From the IMG/VR virus record IMGVR_UViG_3300025469_000003, positions 1-64,000 of that record: 64,000 nucleotides of DNA; one strand, written 5' to 3'. The translations under genes were made by a program, and so were the position numbers. A model generated the notes under the pieces. It made no database searches and was not told the DNA's origin. It worked only from the letters and a program-made list of their open reading frames with translations. This document shows positions 24,333 to 32,094 of this stretch, one piece after another; the stretch's first letter is position 1, and each line of letters begins with the position of its first letter. This stretch comes from a virus.

Positions 24333-25459
24333 ACTGCTTTTTCCTTCCCATCGTCTTCCTCGATCACTTGGCAGGCGGCTGGTACGATTTCGTCTGTGTT
24401 CTGTTCTTTGAATATGGCTGTAATGGCTTTGTCTTGTATGTCAAGAACGACCATGCCCGGCTTGCGTAGTTGGCCTGTGCCGATGATCGTTGCCAAAGGA
24501 CTGACGATGTGTTCCTCGATCATGCGCTTGATGTTGCGAGCGCCGTGTTTCGGGTCAGACCCCTTGCTCAGAAACTCATTCAATTTCGTAGTCACGCCAA
24601 GTGTGAACACGAGTTGTTGTGGGGTGGGACTGCGTTCGTTTGCAGCCATCACGACACTCAACCCGCGATTCCATACTTTCCAAACTTCGATGTTAATGAT
24701 TCGGTTAATGGCCTCGGCGGTGAGAGGCTTGTATACCAGAATCTTGTTGATACGCCCCATGAACTCAGGGTCGAACTTTCGTTTCGCGGCGGAGGTAGCC
24801 TGCTTTGAAATGTCCCTGAAAGCCTCGACGTAATCCCTAGCCTCGGCGAAGCCAATGGACTCTTGGTTGATGACCCGGCTACCTACGTTGCTGGTGAGAA
24901 AGATGAGCGCCCGCGTCAAGTCGATGCGCATATTGCGGCCATCGTACATCTCACCTTTGTCCAGAATGCCCAACAGAAGCTCCCACAGGCGTGGGCTGGC
25001 CTTCTCAATTTCATCGAAGAGTATTACGCTCACCTTCGGGCCTTCTTGCGTCCAGCCACGTTGTAGGTTCTCGGGACATAGAAGTGGGCGTGTACCCTTG
25101 TTTCCGGCCTCGGCGGGGTTGTAGTGCCCAGCATAGCCCGGTGGAGACCCTATAATGCGAGCTACTTGGTGATCTTCGGTATATTCTGCGCAGTTGATCT
25201 TTATCATGCAATCCGGGTCTCCGTGGATTGCTTCGGCGATTGACTCTACGGTCAACGTCTTGCCAACCCCAGTCGGTCCCAAAAGTAAAGAATTAAACAT
25301 TGGTTTAGACGGGTCTGACAGGCCAACCCACGCAACCTCGAATGACCTGCTAAGATCATTTAAGGCGTCGTCCTGACCCACTATGCGCTTGAAGAGCAAG
25401 TCTTCAAACTTTTGCCGCGCTTTGGTTTTAAGTGTCAGGTCCAGCGGAATGTTAGCCAT
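24308..25459 (-). CDS. Clp-family AAA+ unfoldase, single D2-like module
   Basis: 383 aa. GPTGVGKT (Walker A), VILFDEIEKA (Walker B), GSPPGYAGH (aromatic pore loop), LTSNVGS (sensor 1) and GARNIKRMIEE (sensor 2) match the second ATPase ring of ClpA/ClpB; the N domain and first ring are absent. After sensor 1 it reads ESIGF, at the position of the IGL/IGF loop by which ClpA and ClpX dock on ClpP. So it could feed substrates to the host ClpP. It overlaps the lysozyme gene by 25 bases. Confidence 0.88.
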   Translation of the reverse strand: MANIPLDLTLKTKARQKFEDLLFKRIVGQDDALNDLSRSFEVAWVGLSDPSKPMFNSLLLGPTGVGKTLTVESIAEAIHGDPDCMIKINCAEYTEDHQVARIIGSPPGYAGHYNPAEAGNKGTRPLLCPENLQRGWTQEGPKVSVILFDEIEKASPRLWELLLGILDKGEMYDGRNMRIDLTRALIFLTSNVGSRVINQESIGFAEARDYVEAFRDISKQATSAAKRKFDPEFMGRINKILVYKPLTAEAINRIINIEVWKVWNRGLSVVMAANERSPTPQQLVFTLGVTTKLNEFLSKGSDPKHGARNIKRMIEEHIVSPLATIIGTGQLRKPGMVVLDIQDKAITAIFKEQNTDEIVPAACQVIEEDDGKEKAVCDIPKTE

Positions 25460-25495
25460 TTTTATCCTGTAAATAATGAATAGTAGCTTTAAGAA

Positions 25496-26167
25496 TTAAA
25501 ATACTATCCTTAAAACCGGATTATGAATTTTATAGACATAGCAATGTTTCCCCGGCAATTCAATCGAAATCAATTCTCCTTGGTCATACTTTGCTCGAAG
25601 TTTTTTCACGAACGGTTTGTAATCCCCATTGTATTTCGTCCTAAGTGCGCGGGAATGATAAGTCCGTCCGGTTTCGGGGTCTGTGAATCCTCTGTCCTTT
25701 CCGCTGAGACCTATATATTCAAAATTGGATGCTTTGTAGATTACACCGCTATGTCCGTGCATCGGGTCAGCATAACTAACAACAATTTTGATTTCAGGCG
25801 CATTCTTTTTAATCCAACGCAAGGTATAGCCGATCATGCGGCTTTCAGCGTTTTTCCCCACCGAATCAAGGAAAACTAATCGCCGTAATTCCAGTACCTC
25901 TTTTTCGGATTCTCCAAATCTTTTCCAAGCCGTAGTTGAAAATTGACCGTAAACAACCGCACCGACCAACGCGCCTTTATACGTGGCCGAAAAGCAGAAA
26001 GAAATTTTCACCCCATTCAAATTATGTGAGTAATGATGCTGTTCTACAAACATCCGAATATCCGAAAGTTTGCATTGCGCAATTACAAAATCTGTCGCTG
26101 AAATTTGGAGCGAAGGAGTCGGAATCGAACCGCTACCTGACTGCTGGTTGACAGTCTGTCCTACCAT
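25496..26167 (-). CDS. Mom-like DNA adenine modification protein
   Basis: About 223 aa if started at ATG 26167; the conserved part begins near VIAQCKLSDIRMFVEQHHYS. LVGAVVYGQ, LELRRLVFLD, SRMIGYTLRW, VVSYADPMHGH and GVIYKASNFEYIG match the phage Mu Mom family, GNAT-fold enzymes that turn adenine into an acetamido/carbamoylmethyl derivative and so block restriction. Oddly, the only good start and its GGAGGT site fall inside a tRNA-like sequence (26106-26181). An ATT or downstream start is the alternative. Confidence 0.85.
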   Translation of the reverse strand: MVGQTVNQQSGSGSIPTPSLQISATDFVIAQCKLSDIRMFVEQHHYSHNLNGVKISFCFSATYKGALVGAVVYGQFSTTAWKRFGESEKEVLELRRLVFLDSVGKNAESRMIGYTLRWIKKNAPEIKIVVSYADPMHGHSGVIYKASNFEYIGLSGKDRGFTDPETGRTYHSRALRTKYNGDYKPFVKKLRAKYDQGELISIELPGKHCYVYKIHNPVLRIVF

Positions 26168-26181
26168 TAAACGACCTCCGC
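26106..26181 (-). tRNA. Degenerate tRNA-like sequence overlapping the mom start
   Basis: Acceptor GCGGAGG/CCTTCGC, a D arm and an encoded CCA (TCCA) are clear. The anticodon stem GACTG/CAGTC closes an 8-base loop instead of 7 and the T stem needs a bulged A, so the identity cannot be read. It may be a decaying tRNA gene whose 5' acceptor (GGAGGTC) now serves as a ribosome site for mom. Confidence 0.55.
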
Positions 26182-26195
26182 ACTTCTGCAAATTT

Positions 26196-26378
26196 TCATA
26201 TTTTACCTTCGCACCAACAAGGCATCCATATTAGCCCGTAGTGGGGGCACTTAAAGTCTTCGTGCTCCCACCACTGACCGCAATTAGGACAACGGTGTGG
26301 GTGAAGGGCCGTTCGTTCTTTCTTTACCGGCCCTTCTTTTGCGTCATTTGCTAGCTTCGCTCGTTTTACTGACGCCAT
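26196..26378 (-). CDS. Small zinc-ribbon protein
   Basis: 60 aa; a basic N-terminus followed by CPNCGQW and CPHYG and a final CWC. The start overlaps the end of recA by 35 bases. Likely metal binding; function unknown. Confidence 0.55.
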   Translation of the reverse strand: MASVKRAKLANDAKEGPVKKERTALHPHRCPNCGQWWEHEDFKCPHYGLIWMPCWCEGKI

Positions 26379-27426
26379 CTTTGGCCTCCGTTTGTTTCAG
26401 GCGCTCTGTCATGGCTGTGAGAACTTTTTGGTACGTCTCAGTCACAGCCGGGGTATTCAAGGTGTCAATGGCGTTGCGCCGTCCTTGACCGAGGCGTTCG
26501 TTGTTAAAAGCGTACCATGCGCCCGATTTTTCTACTATACCATACTCCACGGCATTGTCAAGCAAATTCCCGGTCACGTCCAAACCCCGGTCAAACAGCA
26601 GGTCTATTTCAACTTCGCGGAACGGCGTCCCTACTTTGTTCTTTACGGCTTTGATGCGAGTCCTGTTTCCAATTATTGGAGCATCTTCGCCAGACCCTTC
26701 TTTGATTGCGCCGATGCGCCGCATGTCCAGCCGGACAGAGGCATAGAACTTCAAAGCACGTCCGCCGGTGGTGGTCTCCGGCGAGCCGAACATAACACCA
26801 ATCTTTTCGCGGATTTGGTTGATAAATATCACGACCGTCTTGCTCTTGTTGATCTTGCTCCGCAGCATCCGCATAGCCTGTGACATGAGCCTAGCCTGTA
26901 AGCCTACGTTGGCATCGCCGATCTCGCCGTCAAGCTCGGCTTGGGGCACCAGTGCGGCAACGGAGTCTACAACGATCACTCCGAAGGCGGCGGATTCGAC
27001 AAGCATGTCCAAAATTCCAAGAGCTTCTTCTCCGCTGTCCGGCTGGCTAATCATGAGAGCTTTAACATTGACTCCGTTTGTCGATGCCCACTTCGGGTCT
27101 ACGGAGTTTTCTGCGTCGATGTACGCGGCTAGCTCGCCCACAGCTTGTGCAGCGCCGACAATGTGCAGCGCGAGGGTGGTCTTGCCGCTGGCTTCTGGTC
27201 CGAAGATTTCGATGATGCGTCCTCGGGGTACTCCGCCTATACCGAGAAGATCGTGATCGACGCTCCAAATGCCGGTAGGTATATGCGGCATCGGTATGCC
27301 TAGTTGTCTGGCCATAGAGAAGATCGCTCCCTTGCCGTACTTCTCTTCAACTTTCCCAAAAACTTGACTGGCTGCTTTCAGCTTGTCCTGTTTGGTTTGC
27401 GGTGTTTCGACAGGTACGTCGCTCAT
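26344..27426 (-). CDS. recA: RecA recombinase
   Basis: 360 aa, full bacterial length. FGPEASGKTT (Walker A), AAYIDAEN, VIVVDSVAALVP (Walker B), then QARLMSQAMR and IFINQIREKIG with the L1/L2 DNA-binding loops around GSPETTTGGRALKFY. It forms filaments on ssDNA for strand exchange. The usual AEHALD is AENSVD here. The start region overlaps the 3' end of the upstream gene by 80 bases. Confidence 0.95.
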   Translation of the reverse strand: MSDVPVETPQTKQDKLKAASQVFGKVEEKYGKGAIFSMARQLGIPMPHIPTGIWSVDHDLLGIGGVPRGRIIEIFGPEASGKTTLALHIVGAAQAVGELAAYIDAENSVDPKWASTNGVNVKALMISQPDSGEEALGILDMLVESAAFGVIVVDSVAALVPQAELDGEIGDANVGLQARLMSQAMRMLRSKINKSKTVVIFINQIREKIGVMFGSPETTTGGRALKFYASVRLDMRRIGAIKEGSGEDAPIIGNRTRIKAVKNKVGTPFREVEIDLLFDRGLDVTGNLLDNAVEYGIVEKSGAWYAFNNERLGQGRRNAIDTLNTPAVTETYQKVLTAMTERLKQTEAKDGVSKTSEASK

Positions 27427-27694
27427 GTTTCTTTTTCTCCGGTTTCAAAAGGTCTTTAACGAGAGATGTTACAAAATCTCGTATTGCTTCTTCACGAACG
27501 TTCTGCGCTCGCATGATCTTGACTTCGTAGGCGTAGTATTCGCAGGCTGTTTGGAAAAGCAGTTTTGCTAATTCTTGTGTTTTTTTAAAAGAAAAGATTT
27601 CTTCAGACAAATCCCCATATTGTGCATGGTCAGGTCCGGGGGTGATGATGTGAAGCTGGCCGTGCTTGTCAACACGAAACTCAGGAAGAGCCAT
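27347..27694 (-). CDS. Hypothetical protein
   Basis: 115 aa. A beta-like N-terminus (FRVDKHGQLHIITPG) then a long helix and a basic tail that reads over the recA start. Lies in the recA operon with overlaps at both ends. No family recognised. Confidence 0.55.
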   Translation of the reverse strand: MALPEFRVDKHGQLHIITPGPDHAQYGDLSEEIFSFKKTQELAKLLFQTACEYYAYEVKIMRAQNVREEAIRDFVTSLVKDLLKPEKKKHERRTCRNTANQTGQAESSQSSFWES

Positions 27695-28127
27695 TGCGGG
27701 TCGTCCTTTCCGGCCTGTTGTAGGTCTCGCTAAAGTAGTCCTTGATTGGGTAGATGCCCCGGCGCTTGAAGGCTTCTCCTAGCCGGTCAATCAGAAAGAC
27801 GTACTTCTGCGTTTCTGGAATGGAAACGCGCACGGTATCTACTAGGTGATAAAATAACCGGCGGTGGTGCGGAGGCAACGTGTGTTTTACGGTGAGGTCA
27901 ACGTCCGTGATGAAATCACTTTGCGTTGGTTTGATTCTTCCCTCAGCGCGGGTAGCTGGCGACTCTCCCGGATTGCGACCGGGGTTGATCGACGGCACGC
28001 ATCCTGATATACGCAAGGATTCCTGATAAGGAAAGAATACACCTTCAAACACGCTTTGCCAGTACGAACGCACTGGCGTCGGCTTTTTTGGCTTAGGCTT
28101 GTCTTTGTGTTTACGCAGACGCTTCAT
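27681..28127 (-). CDS. Hypothetical basic protein
   Basis: 148 aa behind CAGGAGACCCCA. Starts with a Lys/Pro/Arg-rich tract; the rest is mixed. Overlaps its neighbours by 14 and 17 bases. Function unknown. Confidence 0.55.
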   Translation of the reverse strand: MKRLRKHKDKPKPKKPTPVRSYWQSVFEGVFFPYQESLRISGCVPSINPGRNPGESPATRAEGRIKPTQSDFITDVDLTVKHTLPPHHRRLFYHLVDTVRVSIPETQKYVFLIDRLGEAFKRRGIYPIKDYFSETYNRPERTTRNGSS

Positions 28128-28554
28128 TGGGGTCTCCTGTCTGAATGACTACGCCAGTCGCTCCGTTTGGACTCGACGGTGAGGTTGGAAAGATCACGCA
28201 TTGTAGCAGCCTCAGAAAGTCTATCCAGTTCATCGTGACCATCGGCTCCGTCTTATTGCGAGAGTGAATGAGAAGGAGCATGAAAGCACTGTTTTGGTAG
28301 ACCTCTTTATAATCCTGAAACGTCTTGGCGACGTTTAGATGCTCGACGTTTTTGCATTCTATATTGAATGGCAATATCTTACGAGCCGCCGGGCTGAGCA
28401 TGATGTCGGAAAAGCCTTCTCCGCCTTGCGTAGCCATTGGCCGTGATACGATGTCATCAGCCACTAGGCCAAGATTCTTCACAAGCTGTAAAAGATCGAA
28501 GGCTACTCGTTTCTGTAGCCTACGGCCTTTTGCTTTGCAACTTGATGTTTTCAT
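28111..28554 (-). CDS. PD-(D/E)XK-like nuclease
   Basis: 147 aa from ATG 28554, GGAGGGTTGTTC upstream. GFSDIMLSP followed by FNIECKN gives the Asp...Glu-x-Lys core, and the basic start (KAKGRRLQKRVAFDLL) fits phage Holliday-junction-type or VRR-type nucleases. It lies among recA and the primase-helicase, suggesting a role in recombination or repair. Confidence 0.7.
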   Translation of the reverse strand: MKTSSCKAKGRRLQKRVAFDLLQLVKNLGLVADDIVSRPMATQGGEGFSDIMLSPAARKILPFNIECKNVEHLNVAKTFQDYKEVYQNSAFMLLLIHSRNKTEPMVTMNWIDFLRLLQCVIFPTSPSSPNGATGVVIQTGDPNEASA

Positions 28555-29120
28555 GAACAACCCTCCGTCCAATTCATGCAAACGTAACACGCTCCGTTGC
28601 GAACGGTGATGGCCCCGCAATCTTTGCAGGCTGGCGCGTCTGTAGTTTGTGTAGAAATGGTGACGCCTTCAGGGTGCTCAGCGGAGATAAGCATGGCTCC
28701 GGCAGATTCGTTTGACGACGGGGGCACAGCCTTTTTATTTTCTTGTTGTTGTGATGGGGGCTTAAGGAATTTAGAAATAAGCCATCGCCCAACATAGTCC
28801 ATGGGACTTTTAGCAAATTTTATATCTTGATTTTTCGTCCATCCGCTAGGCTCGAACCGTGTGTGAGCGAGCTTGCTGCACAAGTCTTCCAGCGGCACAC
28901 CGTATTGCAGCGCAAGAGAAGCAACAATGGCAAAACAGTCCATCACGCCTGAGATTGTTGAACCTTCTTTGGACATGTTAATGAAAAGTTCACCGGGAGT
29001 TCCGTCTTCGTATAGACCTACAGTGATGTAGCCTTCGTGACCGGCAATGTCCATCTTGTGAGTGATGGCTTGACGCTCATTGGGCAGCCTACGGCGTTCT
29101 GGCATTGGTTGAGTCCTCAT
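28551..29120 (-). CDS. Isolated C-terminal (TSCPD) domain of class II ribonucleotide reductase
   Basis: 189 aa. ITHKMDIAGHEGYITVGLYE, GELFINMSKEGSTISG and LAHTRFEPSG are the conserved blocks of the region after the catalytic barrel of NrdJ (B12-dependent reductase). The tail has CKDCGA and CYVC like the redox cysteines at the NrdJ end. The ~700-residue catalytic part is absent from the window. It may be half of a split enzyme or an independent regulator. Confidence 0.85.
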   Translation of the reverse strand: MRTQPMPERRRLPNERQAITHKMDIAGHEGYITVGLYEDGTPGELFINMSKEGSTISGVMDCFAIVASLALQYGVPLEDLCSKLAHTRFEPSGWTKNQDIKFAKSPMDYVGRWLISKFLKPPSQQQENKKAVPPSSNESAGAMLISAEHPEGVTISTQTTDAPACKDCGAITVRNGACYVCMNWTEGCS

Positions 29121-31078
29121 ATAGATTTGTCCTGTACTTGCGGCTCGACCGGGACGGCGGAGCCAATCGAAGGAACGCTATCACGTTGACGCATTTCCTC
29201 CGGCTTCACTTCACGGACTGTGGACGTACCCCCTTCCATGAATAGTGTCGTAGCTCCTCCCGGAGAGTACCGGCTCAAGTCTACGCGGGCTAGCATGTAT
29301 GGCCCAAAGTTCTGTTCCTCCTCGACAAATCCTTCAAACTCATTTGCCTTAATAACGCCGACGCGGTTGCGATGCAGGCAGATCATAGCATCAACGTTCT
29401 TTTCGATTGCGGCGGAGCCAGAGGCGTGTCGGCTAGCGACGATCTCATTGGCCTCGGGTCGGCGTGGTTGAATGACTAGAACGATGAACAGCCCAAGTTC
29501 CATGGCAGTAGCCTTGATGCGGGCACTGAGGTTGGAGATTTCTTGGGCTTGATGTTGGATGCTTTTGCACATCAACTGAAGGTTGTCCAGCACCATGAAC
29601 TTGATTCCGTATCGGCGGACGGCTTGCCGGATTAGGTCAAAAACTTTTTCGGTGTCCTGCGGGTTAGTCTTTCCAAGCAGCAGGTCTGCCGTTCTTTGGC
29701 GCAAGACTTCTCTAGCCTTTTCGGTTGTCTCTTTCGTGTACTGGCTTCGCCCCGGTGTGTCATCGGTCTGTGTTACGTGGCAAACCCATTTACGAGCGAT
29801 GCGACGCGGCGGCATCTCGAAGCACAAGAATAATCCCGGCTGATTTAGCTTCACTGTGAGGTAGTCGAACCAGTTCATGCAGAACGTAGTCTTACCGACC
29901 TTGCCCTCCGCAATGACTCCGCATACGTCGCCGTACTCATTTCCCCCGAGCACGATGTCCAGCGATTTCCACGGCGTATCAATCGGCGCATCACTGGTCC
30001 CACGCTTGTCAATCTCGGCGTCGATCTCGTCCAGCGCCGTGAACATATCAGAGACGCCCGGCACTTCCAGCGGCTTTGCTTCGCTCTTCAACTGTGCGAA
30101 GTCTTCGGCGGTATGCCCGGCCTGAATCCATTCGCCAAGGTCCTTGCCGTCCTGCCCATCTTTGCGTTTGAAGGCGGGTAGTTTAATCAGCAGGCATTTC
30201 TCGATTCCGATGCGCTTGATGATTTCTGCGGCGGCGTCCTGCCCGGCCTTGTCAGAGTCGTACAAGATGTAGATTTGACGATGTGGGTCCGGCGCTAATG
30301 CCCGCTGGTCCCACCATACGTCTAGCCGGTCAATCCACGTAGCTTTCTTCATGTTCGCGCCGGGCACACCAAGTACATTGTCGTAGCCAAGGCTCATGAG
30401 TGAAATGCAATCGGCCTCTCCCTCGACGAGGATTAGCTCCGTGGTGTCGGAGTGAATTACATCGGCGTGGTAGATCGGATTTTCGCGGCCTTTGGAGCCA
30501 AGGAATCGTGGTTCCTTGCTACCGTCCGGGCGTGTTTCGAGCCTATGCAAGGCACGCATCTTGGCGTACTGGTAGTTTCCGGCATTGATGTACGGATAGA
30601 CTAGCCAGCGCCGGGCTTCATTGTTTACGCCTAGCAGAAGGCCGAGCTTCATACGCTTGATAACGTCCAATGAGAAGCCGCGCTCCGTGACGTAGCGGAA
30701 TGCCTCGGCGTCATTCAGCAGGCGTTGATGACACTCTTCCAGCGGAGGCAGAGGCAGCGTTTCTCTTGGAACGGCGTCAAGCATGGAGCGAATTTCTACG
30801 CCGGGGATAGTCGCATCGCCTAGCTCTTTCTTGAGGCTTTTTAGCGTTCCTGACCGTCCGCATACTTTGCAGTCGAAAAGATAGTCCGGCTGGTTTTCCG
30901 GGTGGTTGGCGTTGACCTTCGGGTCCGTGCTGACGTAGAAGTGCTGCTCTTTCCCGCACAGCGGGCAATCAGTTAGAATCTGTGAGTCATTCGAGCACAG
31001 CTTGTGAGGCCAGCCCTTCGACTTCACGTAGACTAGCGCCTGAGATTCTTCGACCGGCATTGGTTCTTCGTAAGGCAT
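29117..31078 (-). CDS. Bifunctional primase-helicase
   Basis: 653 aa, similar in layout to T7 gp4. An N-terminal zinc ribbon (CPLCGK...CKVCGRSG), a TOPRIM primase core (ILVEGEADCISLMSLG, then YILYDSDKAGQDA), and a DnaB-like helicase (GVIAEGKVGKTTFCMNW as Walker A region, FMVLDNLQLM as Walker B, LVIQPRRP). It primes and unwinds at the replication fork for the family A polymerase. ATG overlaps the stop of a possible small frame upstream. Confidence 0.93.
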   Translation of the reverse strand: MPYEEPMPVEESQALVYVKSKGWPHKLCSNDSQILTDCPLCGKEQHFYVSTDPKVNANHPENQPDYLFDCKVCGRSGTLKSLKKELGDATIPGVEIRSMLDAVPRETLPLPPLEECHQRLLNDAEAFRYVTERGFSLDVIKRMKLGLLLGVNNEARRWLVYPYINAGNYQYAKMRALHRLETRPDGSKEPRFLGSKGRENPIYHADVIHSDTTELILVEGEADCISLMSLGYDNVLGVPGANMKKATWIDRLDVWWDQRALAPDPHRQIYILYDSDKAGQDAAAEIIKRIGIEKCLLIKLPAFKRKDGQDGKDLGEWIQAGHTAEDFAQLKSEAKPLEVPGVSDMFTALDEIDAEIDKRGTSDAPIDTPWKSLDIVLGGNEYGDVCGVIAEGKVGKTTFCMNWFDYLTVKLNQPGLFLCFEMPPRRIARKWVCHVTQTDDTPGRSQYTKETTEKAREVLRQRTADLLLGKTNPQDTEKVFDLIRQAVRRYGIKFMVLDNLQLMCKSIQHQAQEISNLSARIKATAMELGLFIVLVIQPRRPEANEIVASRHASGSAAIEKNVDAMICLHRNRVGVIKANEFEGFVEEEQNFGPYMLARVDLSRYSPGGATTLFMEGGTSTVREVKPEEMRQRDSVPSIGSAVPVEPQVQDKSI

Positions 31079-31188
31079 TACGCTCCTTGGTTTTCAAAGT
31101 GTTCATCGCAAAGATGAATGGTTTCGTTTCCAGACTGTACTGTATGGTTCCCGTCTTTGTCGCATTGTTCGTACTGTGCTCCATTCAA
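31078..31188 (-). CDS. Possible small His/Cys protein (weak)
   Basis: A frame from TTG 31188 to TAA 31078 gives 36 aa with CDKDG and HLCDEHF, a zinc-like pattern, and its stop overlaps the primase ATG. It lies within the 3' part of the next frame (31103-31276), so only one of the two may be real, or a frameshift may join them. Confidence 0.3.
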   Translation of the reverse strand: MNGAQYEQCDKDGNHTVQSGNETIHLCDEHFENQGA

Positions 31189-31276
31189 AATGTTGGCCCG
31201 GCGCTCCGATGGTAGCGATTGTTGCGAGAAAAAGGTATAGGCTTCCGACCGTAAATACGTTCAACCAGTGGCTCAT
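31103..31276 (-). CDS. Small membrane protein
   Basis: 57 aa from ATG 31276 with GAGG upstream. Residues ~8-24 form one membrane segment (TVGSLYLFLATIATIG), the rest is basic. The start overlaps the previous gene's stop. Function unknown. Confidence 0.5.
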   Translation of the reverse strand: MSHWLNVFTVGSLYLFLATIATIGAPGQHFEWSTVRTMRQRREPYSTVWKRNHSSLR

Positions 31277-31635
31277 TTGTTTATCCTCAGCCCGAGTTTG
31301 CGCCGGAGCTTCCGGCACATGATCTCGAATTTTTCCCTAAGCTCATCGGTCTCGTTGGCGTAGATCGTGTGCGAGCCGATGCGGATAGCGTAGTGTGGGC
31401 CTTTCGGCGGAGCATCCTCAAGACGCGAGGCATACGAAGTAAAGTAGTTCCAGCGTTCCAAGCTGTTCATTACCGCCACTTGCTTTGCATCAAGACCTAG
31501 CAGCGCCATTGGACCCCCTTCTTTACCAGTAGAGGCCGGTGTTACCCGGCCCCACCCGGCTCCGCGTCGGCGTGACGAAGCATACACCCCAATCTTGCCC
31601 GTCGAAACCGTAACAGGCCCACAATAATCAGCCAT
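31273..31635 (-). CDS. Hypothetical protein
   Basis: 120 aa from ATG 31635 (AGGGAAATT upstream); an internal ATG 31509 behind AAGGGGG is an alternative that would give a 78-aa product. The C-terminus is basic and helical (REKFEIMCRKLRRKLG). Its start codon lies in one arm of the inverted repeat 31616-31740. Confidence 0.55.
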   Translation of the reverse strand: MADYCGPVTVSTGKIGVYASSRRRGAGWGRVTPASTGKEGGPMALLGLDAKQVAVMNSLERWNYFTSYASRLEDAPPKGPHYAIRIGSHTIYANETDELREKFEIMCRKLRRKLGLRINK

Positions 31636-31740
31636 AATTTCCCTACGGTCATGGCACGATGTTGTCTGTATACGCCTTGCTTTGCAACACACGTCTAAGA
31701 ACTTGCCTAACAACTAGGGTATGGCTGATTATGGTGGACC
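31616..31740. repeat. Inverted repeat, ~26-bp arms
   Basis: Arms 31616-31646 and 31715-31740 are complementary over GG[CT]CCAC[AC]ATAATCAGCCATA, then a 4-base gap and CCCTA. They flank ~70 bases with no gene and sit between the tmRNA coding piece and the 120-aa gene. The left arm includes that gene's ATG. It may be a terminator, a processing site or the relic of an inverted duplication. Confidence 0.8.
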
Positions 31741-31776
31741 TGCGGAGGCGGTGAACGCCGTCCATTAAACTCGGTA

Positions 31777-31939
31777 GGGGAGTCCTTCGACTCCCCATCC
31801 TTGTATGCAAACTACGCATTTGCGTAAAGCACCTTCGTGTTTTTCGCAGTTAGTTTTGAGAGTTGATTTCGGAAGTCTCCCACTCCCGGCTCAAATAAGC
31901 GCCGTTTCCTCTTACCCCGGTCGATGCCATTATACCCCC
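31777..31939 (-). ncRNA. ssrA: tmRNA coding piece of a circularly permuted ssrA gene
   Basis: Reading the minus strand from 31939: GGGGGTA (acceptor 5' strand), then TAATGGCATCGACCGGGG, like the tmRNA D-region. P2 strands ACGGC (31905-31901) and TGAGC (31893-31889) match the acceptor piece. An H-type pseudoknot PK1 follows: GGGAGT (31887-31882) with ACTTCC (31876-31871), and loop GGGAG (31881-31877) with CTCTC (31862-31858). Ten bases on is the resume codon GCG (31847), tag AKNTKVLYANA, stop TAG 31814-31812 inside a hairpin GCAAA/TTTGC (P5). A GC-rich hairpin at 31796-31777 may mark the 3' end. Confidence 0.88.
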
Positions 31940-31942
31940 GTA

Positions 31943-32088
31943 TGGTGGAGGTAGAGAGAATCGAACTCTCGTGTCGTTGTATAGTCATACGGCCTGTTTA
32001 TGAGCGTACTTTATAATAGCTCTCGGCGGACCAGAACGCCGGGCTACTGCCAGTACCAAGGGGCCTCACGGCCTCCACCATCTGATCT
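31943..32088 (-). ncRNA. ssrA: tmRNA acceptor piece of a circularly permuted ssrA gene
   Basis: Transcribed before the coding piece. It ends with T arm GAGAG-TTCGATT-CTCTC (31970-31954), TACCTCC (31953-31947), A73 and CCA (31945-31943). TACCTCC pairs with GGGGGTA of the coding piece over 7 bp, with G3-U70, the alanine identity pair. P2 strands GCTCA (32005-32001) and GCCGT (31993-31989) match the coding piece. The upstream part (32080-32010) folds into GC-rich hairpins consistent with tmRNA pseudoknots. Only 3 bases separate CCA from the coding piece. The 5' end is set by the promoter, about 32088. Confidence 0.88.
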
Positions 32089-32094
32089 ACCTAC

